Shown: positions 16,486 through 26,552 of the stretch, piece after piece | Numbering within the stretch: the first letter of the stretch is position 1 | Layout: each line of letters starts with the position of its first letter | From: Streptomyces sp. NBC_00442 | GTDB lineage: Bacteria > Actinomycetota > Actinomycetes > Streptomycetales > Streptomycetaceae | Direction: 5' to 3' | DNA length: 64,000 bases | NCBI RefSeq assembly: GCF_036014195.1 | Contig: NZ_CP107918.1 | Location: forward strand, 3,906,001-3,970,000 | Program-made: the position numbers and the translations under genes | Notes under the pieces: model-generated | The model's input: the letters and a program-made list of their open reading frames with translations, nothing else | Databases searched by the model: none | Told to the model about the DNA's origin: nothing

Positions 16486-17487
16486 ATGTGTAGAAACCCG
16501 GACATCAAGCCACAAGCCACTGTGATACGACCCTGCGATTGGGGGCTCGAGCGGTACCGGGAGGCTCTGGCGAAGGGTCCGATTGGTGGTGAAATTCCCG
16601 AATGCCTCCTGGAGTTGGGGCTGCTGCGGCCATTGGCTGAAACACCGGCCCTCTGGGCGGCGATCCCGCCGGACATCGCCACCAGCGAGCTCGTGCGCCC
16701 CATGGAGCGGGCGGTCCTGGTCCAGCAGCACACCATCGCGGCCATCCAGGAAGCGGTCTCGCACGCCGAGGACGTCTACCGCGAGGAGCACCGGGAGTCC
16801 GCGACCCCGCTCCGGCTGTTGCAGGGCGCCGACGTCATCAGTTCCGCGCTGCTCCAGGCCAGGGACGACTGCGTCTCGGAGATGCTGACCGCGCAGCCGG
16901 GCGGCTCGCGCGACCCGGAGGCGCTCGCGCGCACCCTGCCGCAGGAGATCGCCATGTCCCGGCGCGGCGTCAAGCAGCGCACCCTCTACCAGCACACCGT
17001 GCGCGCGCACGGGCCCACGCTCGCCTACATCGAGCAGGTCACGTCCGAGGGCGCCGAGGTGCGCACCCTCAACGAGCTCTTCGACCGGCTCATCGTCTTC
17101 GACCGCCGCGTCGCGCTGATCCCCGACCCCCGACACGAACTGAAGACCACGGCGCTCCTGATCGAACACCCCGCCGTGGTGCAGTACTTGGTGAAGGTCT
17201 TCGACCACGCCTGGGCACGGGCCGAGCCCGTCAGCAGGACCTCCGAGCAGGTGCGGCCCCGCCTGATGACCGACGAGACCCGGCGCACGGTGCTCCGGCT
17301 CATGGTGGAGGGGCACACGGACGCGGTCATCGGCACCCGGATCGGCATCAGCACCCGCACGGTGTCCACCCACATCAAGAAGGCGTCGGAGCTGCTCGGT
17401 GGCCGCAGCCGTGCCCATCTCGCCTATCTCCTGGCCCAGTCGGAGATATTGGAGGACGGCCCGGCGCGCGGCGCCGCGACCTCCTGA
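16486..17487 (+). CDS. LuxR-type regulator with N-terminal TrmB-like and PLD-like regions
   Basis: 333 residues. The ATG at 16486 has an AAGGGGAGG site. The N-terminal part (about 15-110) looks like a winged helix plus a coiled segment (IPECLLELGLLRPL ... LVQQHTIAAIQEAVSHAEDV). The middle (about 120-245) resembles the phospholipase-D-like effector fold found in such actinobacterial regulators. The C-terminal LuxR HTH is clear: LRLMVEGHTDAVIGTRIGIS followed by TRTVSTHIKKASELLG (about 265-310). It probably controls the divergent peptide operon through the intervening palindrome. There is no receiver domain, so control is not by classical phosphorylation. Confidence 0.85.
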   Translation: MCRNPDIKPQATVIRPCDWGLERYREALAKGPIGGEIPECLLELGLLRPLAETPALWAAIPPDIATSELVRPMERAVLVQQHTIAAIQEAVSHAEDVYREEHRESATPLRLLQGADVISSALLQARDDCVSEMLTAQPGGSRDPEALARTLPQEIAMSRRGVKQRTLYQHTVRAHGPTLAYIEQVTSEGAEVRTLNELFDRLIVFDRRVALIPDPRHELKTTALLIEHPAVVQYLVKVFDHAWARAEPVSRTSEQVRPRLMTDETRRTVLRLMVEGHTDAVIGTRIGISTRTVSTHIKKASELLGGRSRAHLAYLLAQSEILEDGPARGAATS

Positions 17488-17495
17488 CCGCACGC

Positions 17496-17517
17496 CTCGC
17501 GGCCGGCCGGCCGCGAG
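17496..17517. terminator. Bidirectional terminator palindrome
   Basis: CTCGCGGCC-GGCC-GGCCGCGAG is a perfect 22-bp palindrome lying exactly between the convergent LuxR (stop 17487) and transketolase-like (stop 17520) genes. Confidence 0.75.
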
Positions 17518-17519
17518 CC

Positions 17520-18443
17520 TCAGCCGCGCGGCCCCGCCAGGCCCGCGGCCTCCAGCACGGTGTGCACCTCCGCCGCGCCCACGTGCTCGCCGCGGCCGAG
17601 CGGAACCCCCACGACCTCGCACCCCGGCAGCAGGGCGGCCAGCTCCTGGGCGAGGCCACCGTCGCTCGCGTACCCCCCGACGACCACGAGCCGGCTGTGC
17701 CGCGCGGCGATGCGCTCCGCCGCCGCGGCGAGCGGCGCCCCGCTCAGATAGACCAGGTGCGCGTGTCCGAGCGCGGGTGCGGCGCGCCGGGCGGCGAGCG
17801 CGAGTGCGGTCCCGGTCTCGCCCGCCGACACCAGGCACGGCCACGCGGGCGCGCCCGTGGACTCCCAGTTCACCATGGGCAGCCCCGCGCCCTCCCAGGG
17901 CAGCGAGGCATGGCGGGTGCCGCGGCCGATGCGGATGTAGTGGGGCCGTCCCAACTGGGCGGCGACGCGCACCACCGCACGGGTCTCGGCCTCTCCGTAC
18001 GGAGAGGCGAGGATGACCCCGGGGACCCGGCGCAGCGCGGCGAAGTTGAGCGGGGCGCCCTCGTACGGGGCGATCACGGTGGCGCCGGCGGAGAGGTAGC
18101 CGATGGTCAGCTCCAGGTTCTCCGTCTCCCGGTGCGGCGCGAAGGTGCTGACGAACGGCCGGAACCCGGCGACCGCGAGCCCCTTGGCCATCCCCACCAT
18201 CGCCACCTCGACGGTGCCGAGCCGGAAGAACCGGTCGGGCCGGGCCGCCTCGAAGGGGTGGCCCTGCACGCCGTCGGGCCCGGCCTCGAGACAGACCACG
18301 CGTTCGTCGTGACCCGCGATCCGGGTCAGCTCGGAGCGGTAGGCGTCGAGGCCGGTGAGCGGCAGCGCACGCGCCGCCGGCCGGCCGTCGGGCGACGGAT
18401 TGTCGCCCCCCGGCGCCATCGCGTCCACCACATCACTCACCAT
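17520..18443 (-). CDS. Orphan transketolase C-terminal-half-like protein
   Basis: 307 residues corresponding to the pyrimidine-binding and C-terminal domains of the transketolase/DXS superfamily: VEVAMVGMAKGLAVAGFRPFVSTFAPHRETENLELT (about residues 75-110), PHYIRIGRG, and a C-terminal VVVGGYASDGGLAQEL. The usual N-terminal TPP-binding subunit is absent here, and the pyrimidine domain has diverged (no conserved His after the VAPYEG region). It may pair with a distant subunit, or have lost catalysis. It is convergent with the LuxR gene. Confidence 0.72.
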   Translation of the reverse strand: MVSDVVDAMAPGGDNPSPDGRPAARALPLTGLDAYRSELTRIAGHDERVVCLEAGPDGVQGHPFEAARPDRFFRLGTVEVAMVGMAKGLAVAGFRPFVSTFAPHRETENLELTIGYLSAGATVIAPYEGAPLNFAALRRVPGVILASPYGEAETRAVVRVAAQLGRPHYIRIGRGTRHASLPWEGAGLPMVNWESTGAPAWPCLVSAGETGTALALAARRAAPALGHAHLVYLSGAPLAAAAERIAARHSRLVVVGGYASDGGLAQELAALLPGCEVVGVPLGRGEHVGAAEVHTVLEAAGLAGPRG

Positions 18444-18685
18444 TGCAAACGCCCCCGTGCCGGTCGAGTCGGAGCTCCGGCGGCACCACCCTGCCCTTTG
18501 AGTCAGACGCCAAGGAAGGTGCCGGGACGACTACTTACCGCACCCGGGCGGTGACCCGCTCACCTTTTACCCCCTTTGAACTGGGGTTTTACATAGCAAG
18601 ATGTGGTTGACGCGGTCGGTGTGCGGCCCCTAGGTTCCCCAACGGTCGAGCGATTCAGGCCATCGCGGGGACGGGGGAGGACCAC

Positions 18686-20656
18686 GTGCAGGACACGAGC
18701 GACACCGTGGCGTACGACAGCCTGTTCCACCTGCTGCAACTGCTCGCCGATCAGGCACCCGTGCGCAGCTTCGACGAGCCGCTGGCACGGGCACGGGCCG
18801 AGGGGGTCGAACCCTCCCATGTCGCCCTGCTCGAACGGGCCAGGGCGCTGGCGCTCGATGTGCGGGAGGGCTTCGCGCGCGGCCGCAGACGCGAGGCGGG
18901 CCTGTCCGAACTCGTCGATCTGGCAAAGGAATTGGCGCTGCCGCACGATCTCGACGCGCTGCTCGGCCTCGTGGCGCGCCGGGCCAGGCTGCTGCTCGGC
19001 CTCGACACCGCCTGGGTCAGCGTGCGCGATCCGGACCAGGGCCGGCTCGCCGTGTGCGCGTCGGACGGCCACACCGCGCCGTTCGCTCGTGCGTATCCCC
19101 ACCCGGCGCACGAGGGCGCGGGCAACGCGGCCATCGCCCGGGGCGGCCCGTTCTGGACGTCCGACTACCTCGCCGACGACCGGTTCGCGCACCACGGCGG
19201 CGCCGACGACATGGTGCGCGCCGAAGGACTGCGCGCCCTGGTGGCGGTGCCGGTGCGCTGCGCCGAGAGCGACAGCGCGCTCGGTGTGCTGTACGTCGCG
19301 CACCGCGCGGTGCGCTCCTTCACCCCGTGCGAGATCAGCCTCATGTCCTCGCTCGCCGACCTCACCGCCGCGGCCATCGCCAGGGCGCGCCGTCTCGACC
19401 GGGCGCGCAGGGAGATCGGTGAGCTGGAGTTCGTCACCTCGCGGGCGATGGAGTTCGGCTCGGCCGCGCACCACCTGCTCGACGTGCAGAGCCGGCTGAC
19501 CGATCTCGCCCTGCGCGGCGTCCCTCCGCACGAGCTGGCCGAGCGGGCCGCGGCCGAACTGGGCGGCGCGCTCGTCATCCGGGACGCGGGGGGTGCGGTG
19601 CTGGCGTCGGCGGGCGACTTCCCCGAGACGGCCGAGGTGGACCTGGAGCGCGGCACTCTTGACGCGCACGCCGCCCGCACCCCCGTCGCGTCGGCCGCCG
19701 GGCTCTGGTTCTGCCCGGCCATGGCGGGCGACGAGGTCCTCGGCACCCTCGTCGTCGCGCCGCGCGAGCCCGCGGCGAGCGGTCAGGAGCCGATGATGCG
19801 GGCCCTCACCCAGGCCGTCTCGGTGCTGCTGCGGATGCACGAGGGAGCCGCGCTCGCCGAACACCGGCTGCGCGAGGAGCTCTTCCACGAACTGCTCGGC
19901 GGCTCGGCGCTCTCCGCGGACCGGCTCACCGACCGGGCGCGTTGGCTGGGCATCGACCTCGCCGCCCCCCATGTCGTGGTGGTGGCCCGCCCGCAGGGCG
20001 GCGGCGCGCGGGAGCAGACCGCGCGCTGGGCCGCGGCCCATGCGCGGCGCCACGCGGGTCTGCGCCTGTCCGACGGGGACGGCGTGGTGATGCTGCTGCC
20101 CGGCGCCGACCCCGCGGCAGCCGCGGCACGGGCCCGCGACCAGCTGACGGCGGTGCTCGGCCGGCCGGTCTCGGTCGGCGCGGCGGGCCCGGCCACCGGC
20201 CCCGCACAGGTGGCCCCGACCCACCGGGAGGCGCGGCGCTGCCTGGACGCGGTGGTCGCGCTCGGGGACAACGGCGGCGTCGGCTCGCCGCGCGAACTGG
20301 GCTTCCTCGGGCTGCTGCTCGCCGAACAGCCCGACGCGGCGGCGTTCATCGCCTCGACCGTCGGGCCGCTGCTCGACTACGACGCCCACCAGGCGACGGC
20401 GCTCGTCGCCACCCTGGAGGCGTACTTCGGCACGGGCGGCAGCCCCACGCGGGCCGCGGAGATCCTGCACGTCCACGCGAACACCGTCTCGCGACGCCTG
20501 GAGCGGATCACCGAGCTGCTCGGTCCCGGCTGGCAGGAGCCGGTGCGGGCGGTCGAGGTCCAGCTGGCGCTGCGGCTGCACCGCGCCCGGCACGCGATTC
20601 GCGACCGGGGCACCCGGACGGCCGCGTTCGCGGGGCGTCCGCGCGCCCGTACCTGA
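18686..20656 (+). CDS. GAF-domain PucR/CdaR-family transcriptional regulator
   Basis: 656 residues, GTG start. The layout is an N-terminal helical region (1-90), a GAF sensor domain (about 95-250: TAWVSVRDPDQGRLAV ... LRALVAVPVRC), a central region of the PucR type (about 390-545) and the C-terminal PucR HTH (LVATLEAYFGTGGSPTRAAE, about 575-625). It probably senses a small ligand and activates nearby genes. Glycogen synthase lies downstream on the same strand, but a strong hairpin separates them. The 242-bp region upstream contains an ACCCC-N9-GGGGT hairpin (18569-18587) followed by TTTT. Confidence 0.88.
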   Translation: MQDTSDTVAYDSLFHLLQLLADQAPVRSFDEPLARARAEGVEPSHVALLERARALALDVREGFARGRRREAGLSELVDLAKELALPHDLDALLGLVARRARLLLGLDTAWVSVRDPDQGRLAVCASDGHTAPFARAYPHPAHEGAGNAAIARGGPFWTSDYLADDRFAHHGGADDMVRAEGLRALVAVPVRCAESDSALGVLYVAHRAVRSFTPCEISLMSSLADLTAAAIARARRLDRARREIGELEFVTSRAMEFGSAAHHLLDVQSRLTDLALRGVPPHELAERAAAELGGALVIRDAGGAVLASAGDFPETAEVDLERGTLDAHAARTPVASAAGLWFCPAMAGDEVLGTLVVAPREPAASGQEPMMRALTQAVSVLLRMHEGAALAEHRLREELFHELLGGSALSADRLTDRARWLGIDLAAPHVVVVARPQGGGAREQTARWAAAHARRHAGLRLSDGDGVVMLLPGADPAAAAARARDQLTAVLGRPVSVGAAGPATGPAQVAPTHREARRCLDAVVALGDNGGVGSPRELGFLGLLLAEQPDAAAFIASTVGPLLDYDAHQATALVATLEAYFGTGGSPTRAAEILHVHANTVSRRLERITELLGPGWQEPVRAVEVQLALRLHRARHAIRDRGTRTAAFAGRPRART

Positions 20657-20690
20657 CGCTACGTCAGCTCTCTTTCGGTAGCGTCGCGGT

Positions 20691-20743
20691 GGGGCCCCCG
20701 GGGCCGTGCGTTCCGCTCCCGCTGCCGCACGGCCCGGGGCCCC
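20691..20743 (+). terminator. Long GC hairpin between the PucR gene and glgA
   Basis: Plus-strand left arm (20691-20709, GGGGCCCCCGGGGCCGTGC) and right arm (20727-20743, GCACGGCCCGGGGCCCC) pair over 17 bp with two single-base bulges. There is no U-tract. A smaller TGACG-CTA-CGTCA palindrome (20654-20666) overlaps the stop codon of the upstream gene. Confidence 0.6.
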
Positions 20744-20862
20744 TTCCCACCGCCCGCGCCCCACGGCCGCGGCCCCCGTGCGCCGGCTCGTGCGCCCGGG
20801 GCGCCGTCCCGGCCGGGCGCGCGAGGGCGGCCCGAGCCGACCTCCGACCTCAGGAAGTGCCG

Positions 20863-22104
20863 ATGAATCCGCAGCCGACCCGCGAAACCCCGCAGAGCCC
20901 GTCCGCCGCACGCCTGCGCGTCGACCTCCTGACCAAGGAGTACCCGCCGGAGGTCTACGGCGGCGCGGGCGTCCATGTCGCCGAGCTGTCGCGCGAGTTG
21001 CGCGCGCTGACCGACCTCAGGGTGCAGTGCTTCGGTGCGGCCCGCGAGGAGCCCGGCGTGCTCGCCCACGCCGAACCCGCGCTCGGCGAGGGCGCCAACC
21101 CCGTCCTCGCCACCCTCGCCGTCAACGTCACGATGGCGGCCGCCGCGGCAGGCGCCGAACTCGTGCACAGCCACACCTGGTACGCCAACGGCGCGGGCCG
21201 CCTCGCCCAGCAGCTGTACGGCATCCCGCACGTGGTGACCACGCACAGCCTGGAGCCGCTGCGCCCCTGGAAGGCCGAGCAACTGGGCGGCGGATACGCG
21301 CTGTCCTGCCTGGTGGAGCGCTCCGCCCTGGAGTCCGCCGACGCCTTGATCGCCGTGTCGCACGGCATGCGCGAGGACATCCTGCGGGTCTACCCGGACA
21401 TCGACCCCGGCCGGGTGCACGTCGTGCACAACGGCATCGACACCGAGGCGCACCGCCCCGACCACGCCACCACCGCCCTGGAGCGGTACGGCATCGACCC
21501 GGACCGCCCGATCGTCCTGTTCGTCGGCCGCGTCACCCGGCAGAAGGGGCTGCCGCACCTGCTGCGGGCCGCCTTCGCCTTCGACCCCGCCGCCCAGCTC
21601 GTGCTGTGCTGCGGACAGCCCGACACCCCGGCGATCGCCGCCGAGACGGCCGGCCTCGTCGAGGAGCTGAGCCGGGTCAGGGACGGCGTCGTACGCATCG
21701 ACGGGATGCTCGACACGGTGTCGCTCGGCCAACTCCTCACCCACGCCACGGTGTTCGTGTGCCCCTCCCTGTACGAGCCGATGGGCATCGTCAATCTGGA
21801 GGCGATGGCCTGCCGCACGGCGGTCGTGGCGACCGCGACCGGCGGCATCCCCGAGGTGGTCGCCGACGGCGAGACCGGTCTGCTGGTGCCGATCGAGCAG
21901 GAGCGGGACGGCACCGGAACCCCGCTCGACCCCAAGCGGTTCGCCTCGGACCTCGCCGACGCCGTCAACCGGCTCCTCGCCGACCCGGCGCACGCGGCAC
22001 GCCTGGGCGACGCGGGCCGGGCGCGGGCCGAGGAACACTTCGGCTGGGACCGGGCCGCCCGCCGCACCCTCGACCTCTACGAGCGGACCCTCACCCGCGC
22101 CTGA
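20863..22104 (+). CDS. glgA: Glycogen synthase / alpha-glucan GT4-type glycosyltransferase
   Basis: 413 residues, ATG at 20863 after AGGAAGTG. It has the actinobacterial GlgA/GlgM form: LTKEYPPEVYGGAGVHVAEL (acceptor/ADP-glucose loop, about residue 24), VLFVGRVTRQKGLPHLL (about 216) and the E-x7-E donor site in EPMGIVNLEAMACRTAV (about 305). Enzymes of this type transfer glucose from ADP-glucose to alpha-glucan or to glucose-1-phosphate, yielding maltose-1-phosphate for GlgE. It is convergent with glgB, with a 51-bp gap. Confidence 0.92.
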   Translation: MNPQPTRETPQSPSAARLRVDLLTKEYPPEVYGGAGVHVAELSRELRALTDLRVQCFGAAREEPGVLAHAEPALGEGANPVLATLAVNVTMAAAAAGAELVHSHTWYANGAGRLAQQLYGIPHVVTTHSLEPLRPWKAEQLGGGYALSCLVERSALESADALIAVSHGMREDILRVYPDIDPGRVHVVHNGIDTEAHRPDHATTALERYGIDPDRPIVLFVGRVTRQKGLPHLLRAAFAFDPAAQLVLCCGQPDTPAIAAETAGLVEELSRVRDGVVRIDGMLDTVSLGQLLTHATVFVCPSLYEPMGIVNLEAMACRTAVVATATGGIPEVVADGETGLLVPIEQERDGTGTPLDPKRFASDLADAVNRLLADPAHAARLGDAGRARAEEHFGWDRAARRTLDLYERTLTRA

Positions 22105-22155
22105 GCCGGCCGGCCCGCGCTCCGGCCCGGCGGCGGGCCCGCCCGGCCGGCTCGC

Positions 22156-24342
22156 TCACTCCGGGCGGAGCCACACCGCGCCGAGCGGCGGCAGTACCAC
22201 GGTGGCGCTCGCTGGGAGCCCCCGCATCGGCTCCCCGTCCGCGAGGACCGGCCCGGCGTTGACCGTGCCGCTGCCCCCGTACGCGGCGGAGTCGGTGTTG
22301 AGCACCTCCCGCCACCGGCCCGCCGCGGGCAGCGCGAGCCGGAAGCCGTGCCGCGGCACCGGCTGGAAGTTGTAGACGCACACCAGGAGTTCACCCGCCG
22401 AGCCGTACCGCACGAACGAGTACACATTGTCCTCGGCGGCGTCCGCGTCGATCCATCGGAACCCCTCGGGGTCGCCGTCCCTGCTCCACAGCGCGGGGTC
22501 GGCGGTGTAGCGGTGATTCAGGTCCCGCACCAGGTCGCGCACGCCCGCGTGCGGGGCGTGCCGCAGCATCGACCAGTCGGGCCCGCGCTCGTGCGACCAC
22601 TCGGTGTCCTGCGCGAACTCCTGCCCCATGAACAGGAGTTGCTTACCGGGGAAGGCCCACATGAAGCCCAGGAACGCGCGCAGGTTGGCGAGCTGCTGCC
22701 AGCGGTCGCCGGGCATCTTGGCGAGCAGCGAACCCTTGCCGTGCACGACCTCGTCGTGGCTGATCGGCAGGGTGTAGTGCTCGGCGTAGGCGTACATCAT
22801 CGGGAACGTCATGCGGTGGTGGTGGTACTGGCGGTGCACCGGGTCCTCGGCCATGTAGGACAGCGCGTCGTGCATCCAGCCCATGTTCCACTTCAGGCCG
22901 AAGCCGAGCCCGCCGTGGTCGGTGCGCCGGGTCACCCCGTCCCAGGCGGTGGACTCCTCGGCGATCGTCACCACACCCGGGCAGCGCCGGGCCACGGTCG
23001 CGTTCATCTCCTGGAGGAACTCCACGGCCTCCAGGTGCTCGCGCCCGCCGTACGCGTTGGGCTGCCACTGCCCTTCCTCGCGCGAGTAGTCGAGGTAGAG
23101 CATGGACGCCACCGCGTCCACCCGCACCCCGTCGATGTGGAACTCCTCGCACCAGTACGTGGCGTTCGCGACGAGGAAGTTGCGCACCTCGGGACGGCCG
23201 TAGTCGAAGACGAGCGTGCCCCAGTCGGGGTGCTCGCCGCGCCGCGGGTCGCCGTGCTCGTACAGGGCGGTGCCGTCGAAGCGGGCCAGCGCCCAGTCGT
23301 CGCGGGGGAAGTGCGCGGGCACCCAGTCCACGATGACGCCGATGCCGGCCCGGTGCAGGGTGTCGACGAGGTGGCGGAAGTCGTCGGGGGTACCGAGCGC
23401 CGCCATCGGCGCGAAGTAGGAGGTGACCTGGTAGCCCCACGACCCGCCGAAGGGGTGCTCGGCGACCGGCAGGAACTCCACGTGCGTGAAGCCGAGCGCC
23501 TTCAGATAGCCGGGCAGCTCGCGGGCGATGTCGCGGTAGCCGAGCCCCGGCCGCCACGAGCCGAGGTGCATCTCGTACACGCTCATCGCCGCCCGCTCGG
23601 CCGGCACCGCGCCGCGCCGCTCCAGCCACGCCGCGTCGCCCCATCGGTGGGCCGAGGTGTGCACCACGGACGCGGTGCCGGGCGCGGACTCGGCGGCCGA
23701 GGCCAGCGGGTCGGCCTTCTGGATCCACTCGCCCCGCCGGGTGAGGATCTCGTACTTGTAGCGCACCCCGTCCCCGACGCCGGGCACGAACAGCTCCCAC
23801 ACCCCGCAGGCGCCGAGCGAGCGCATCGGGTGCGCCGCGCCGTCCCAGTGGTTGAGGTCGCCCACCAGGCGCACGGCGCGCGCGCCCGGCGCCCACACCG
23901 CGAACGCCGTGCCCGCGACGGGCCGCCCGCCCGCGTCGTGGGTACGGGTCGTGGCACCCAGCATCCGCCACAGCTCCTCGTGCCGTCCCTCCCTGATCAG
24001 GTGCAGGTCGAGCTCGCCGAGGGTGGGTGCGAAGCGGTACGGGTCGTCGTAGCGGAAGACCGTGGTCCCGTAGTGCGCCTCGACCCGGTAGTCCAGGGGC
24101 CCGGCGCCGGGCAGCAGGCCGGTGAACACCCCGCCCTCCTGGTGGCCGAGCTCGGCGAGCGGCGCACCGTCGGGGCCGGTGATCGTCACGGCGTCGGCGA
24201 ACGGCCGCAGCACCCGCACCACCGTCCCGTGCGGGCCCGGGTGCGCGCCGAGCAGTGCGTGCGGATCGCTGACCTCACCCGTGACCAGGCGCTTGAGGTC
24301 GGTCGCGGCGAGGCGGGCCTGGGCTTGCGTTGCGGTGGTCAC
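22156..24342 (-). CDS. glgB: 1,4-alpha-glucan branching enzyme
   Basis: 728 residues. N-terminal CBM48-type modules (about 20-230) precede the GH13 barrel. Catalytic residues are visible: nucleophile Asp in [16 protein letters not shown], acid Glu in [12 protein letters not shown] and transition-state Asp in [12 protein letters not shown]. It introduces alpha-1,6 branches into the glucan made by GlgE. The GTG start at 24342 overlaps the glgE stop (GTGA), so glgE-glgB are coupled. Length and motif order match the family. Confidence 0.96.
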   Translation of the reverse strand: MTTATQAQARLAATDLKRLVTGEVSDPHALLGAHPGPHGTVVRVLRPFADAVTITGPDGAPLAELGHQEGGVFTGLLPGAGPLDYRVEAHYGTTVFRYDDPYRFAPTLGELDLHLIREGRHEELWRMLGATTRTHDAGGRPVAGTAFAVWAPGARAVRLVGDLNHWDGAAHPMRSLGACGVWELFVPGVGDGVRYKYEILTRRGEWIQKADPLASAAESAPGTASVVHTSAHRWGDAAWLERRGAVPAERAAMSVYEMHLGSWRPGLGYRDIARELPGYLKALGFTHVEFLPVAEHPFGGSWGYQVTSYFAPMAALGTPDDFRHLVDTLHRAGIGVIVDWVPAHFPRDDWALARFDGTALYEHGDPRRGEHPDWGTLVFDYGRPEVRNFLVANATYWCEEFHIDGVRVDAVASMLYLDYSREEGQWQPNAYGGREHLEAVEFLQEMNATVARRCPGVVTIAEESTAWDGVTRRTDHGGLGFGLKWNMGWMHDALSYMAEDPVHRQYHHHRMTFPMMYAYAEHYTLPISHDEVVHGKGSLLAKMPGDRWQQLANLRAFLGFMWAFPGKQLLFMGQEFAQDTEWSHERGPDWSMLRHAPHAGVRDLVRDLNHRYTADPALWSRDGDPEGFRWIDADAAEDNVYSFVRYGSAGELLVCVYNFQPVPRHGFRLALPAAGRWREVLNTDSAAYGGSGTVNAGPVLADGEPMRGLPASATVVLPPLGAVWLRPE

Positions 24343-26477
24343 GACTGCGGGTTCCCGTCCGTGAAGATGTGGGCGACTTGACGGCGCGGATCGAGGCGCA
24401 CGTAGTTGTCGCGGCCCCAGTGGAAGGTCTCGCCGGACAGCGCGTCGCGCACCGCGAAGGTCTCCGAGCGCTCCAGGCCGAGCGCGGGCAGATCGAGACT
24501 GACGGTCGCCTCGCGGACGCTGTGCGGGTCGAGGTTGATGACCACGAGCACCCAGTCGTCGCCGGAGGAGTCGGCGGCGCCCTCGGCCCGCTTGGAGAAG
24601 CAGACCACCGCGTCGTTGTCGGTGCGGTGGAAGCGCAGGTTGCGCAGCTGGTGCAGGGCCGGGTGGGCGCGGCGCACCGTGTTGAGGGTGCGGATCAGCG
24701 GGACCAGGGTGTCCTCGGCGCCGTCCCAGTCGCGGGGCCGGTACTGGAACTTCTCGGAGTCCAGGTACTCCTCGCTCGCCGGGCCCGCCGCCACGTTCTC
24801 GTACAGCTCGAAGCCGGCGTACAGGCCCCAGCTCGGCCCGGCCATGGCGGCGAGGACCGCACGCACCGCGAAGGCGGGCCGGCCGCCGTACTGGAGGTAG
24901 GCGTTGAGTATGTCGGGGGTGTTCACGAACAGGTTGGGGCGCAGGTAGGCCGCGCTCTCCTCGCCGCCGAGCCCGGCCAGCTCCGCGAGGTAGGACTCCA
25001 CCTCGTCCTTGGAGTTGCGCCAGGTGAAGTACGAGTACGACTGGTGGAAGCCGGTCCTCGCCAGGGTGTGCAGCATCGCCGGGCGGGTGAAGGCCTCGGC
25101 GAGGAAGAGGACGTCGGGGTCGCTCGCGTGGACGGCCTCGATCAGACGCTCCCAGAACGCGACCGGCTTGGTGTGCGGATTGTCCACGCGGAAGATCCGC
25201 ACCCCGTGCGCCATCCAGTGCCGCAGCACGCGCAGGCACTCCTGGTGCAGCCCGTCGGGGTCGGTGTCGAAGTCGATCGGGTAGATGTCCTGGTACTTCT
25301 TCGGCGGGTTCTCGGCGTACGCGATCGTCCCGTCGGGCCGGTGCCGGAACCACTCGGGGTGCTCGGTGACCCACGGGTGGTCGGGCGAGCACTGGAGCGC
25401 GAAGTCGAGCGCGACCTCCATGCCGAGCCCGGCGGCGACGGCCACGAAGTGGTCGAAGTCGTCGAGGGTGCCGAGGTCGGGGTGGATCGCGTCGTGGCCG
25501 CCGGCCGCGGAGCCGATCGCCCACGGCGAGCCCGGGTCGTGCGGGCCCGCGGTGAGCGTGTTGTTGGGGCCCTTGCGGTGGGTGGTGCCGATGGGGTGGA
25601 CCGGCGGTAGGTACACCACGTCGAAGCCCATGCCGGCGATGGCGTGGAGGCGCTGGGACGCGGTGCGCAGGGTGCCGCTGACCGGAGCGGGCGGCAGCCC
25701 GTCGGCGTCGGCCGTCGTGGAGATCACGGCGCCCTCGGAGCGCGGGAACATCTCGTACCAGGCGCCGTACAGGGCGCGCTCGCGGTCGACGCGCAGGGGA
25801 TATTCGGCGGAGACCGTCAGCAGTTCGCGCACCGGGCGCGCGGTGAGCAGCGCCGTCACGATGGGCCGCAGTGCCGCGGCGAGCCGGTCCTGGGCGGGCA
25901 GCGAGGCGTCCCGCAGGGTGCGGGCGGCCGCCACCAGCGGGGTGGCCTCGCGGGTGTCGAAGGCGTCCGCGGCGCGGTCGAGCAGCAACGCCCCTTCCTC
26001 CAGGACCAGTTCGACGTCCTGGACGGCCGGGATCTTGATCTCGGCGGCGTGCCGCCATGTCGCCACGGGGTCGCTCCACGCCTCGACCCGGTAGGTCCAT
26101 TCGCCCTCGCGGTCGGCGCTGACCCGGGCCGCGTACCGGTCGGTGCCGGGGGCGAGCAGGCGCATCGGGGTCCACTCGCCGGTCCGGCCGTCCGGGTCGG
26201 TGAGGACGACGTTGGCGGCGACCGCGTCGTGGCCCTCGCGGAAGACGGTCGCCGAGACCTCGAAGACCTCGCCGGGCACGGCGCGGGCGGGCCGCCGCCG
26301 GTCGTCGACGCGGGGGCGCACGTCGACGACCGGGATCCGGCCGACGCTCGGCGCGAACGTCCGGGCCCCGGCCGGCTTCGCCACCGGGGCGGGCCGCTCG
26401 GTGCGGGCGGCCGGGGCGGTGGCCGCCGCGGGCCGTACGGGCGCCCTGCCGTTCTTCGGCATGGTGGTGCCTTTCAT
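24339..26477 (-). CDS. glgE: Alpha-1,4-glucan:maltose-1-phosphate maltosyltransferase
   Basis: 712 residues; GH13_3 enzyme extending alpha-1,4-glucan with maltosyl units from maltose-1-phosphate. Signatures: [20 protein letters not shown], nucleophile Asp in [16 protein letters not shown], acid Glu in [10 protein letters not shown], and [11 protein letters not shown]. The first 45 residues are an Ala/Pro-rich extension. The ATG at 26477 has GAGGAGG 9 nt upstream; an ATG five codons later also has a weak site. It is the terminal-module partner of glgB. Its substrate is made by maltokinase, encoded 12 kb away in this window. Confidence 0.96.
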   Translation of the reverse strand: MKGTTMPKNGRAPVRPAAATAPAARTERPAPVAKPAGARTFAPSVGRIPVVDVRPRVDDRRRPARAVPGEVFEVSATVFREGHDAVAANVVLTDPDGRTGEWTPMRLLAPGTDRYAARVSADREGEWTYRVEAWSDPVATWRHAAEIKIPAVQDVELVLEEGALLLDRAADAFDTREATPLVAAARTLRDASLPAQDRLAAALRPIVTALLTARPVRELLTVSAEYPLRVDRERALYGAWYEMFPRSEGAVISTTADADGLPPAPVSGTLRTASQRLHAIAGMGFDVVYLPPVHPIGTTHRKGPNNTLTAGPHDPGSPWAIGSAAGGHDAIHPDLGTLDDFDHFVAVAAGLGMEVALDFALQCSPDHPWVTEHPEWFRHRPDGTIAYAENPPKKYQDIYPIDFDTDPDGLHQECLRVLRHWMAHGVRIFRVDNPHTKPVAFWERLIEAVHASDPDVLFLAEAFTRPAMLHTLARTGFHQSYSYFTWRNSKDEVESYLAELAGLGGEESAAYLRPNLFVNTPDILNAYLQYGGRPAFAVRAVLAAMAGPSWGLYAGFELYENVAAGPASEEYLDSEKFQYRPRDWDGAEDTLVPLIRTLNTVRRAHPALHQLRNLRFHRTDNDAVVCFSKRAEGAADSSGDDWVLVVINLDPHSVREATVSLDLPALGLERSETFAVRDALSGETFHWGRDNYVRLDPRRQVAHIFTDGNPQS

Positions 26478-26552
26478 CGTGGTGTGCCTCCTCGCACCGG
26501 GGTGCGGTCATGGAAGTGGTGCGGTCGAGGGCGTGCGGTCGACGGCGTGCGG

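Noticed and set aside
18560..20911. A 783-codon minus-strand frame opposite the PucR-type gene
   Set aside because: The plus-strand product has clear GAF and PucR HTH domains; the antisense product is compositionally biased.
22156..26511. A 1451-codon frame apparently fusing glgB to an upstream Arg/Pro-rich protein
   Set aside because: Only the part from GTG 24342 is GlgB; the upstream part is an out-of-frame reading of glgE.
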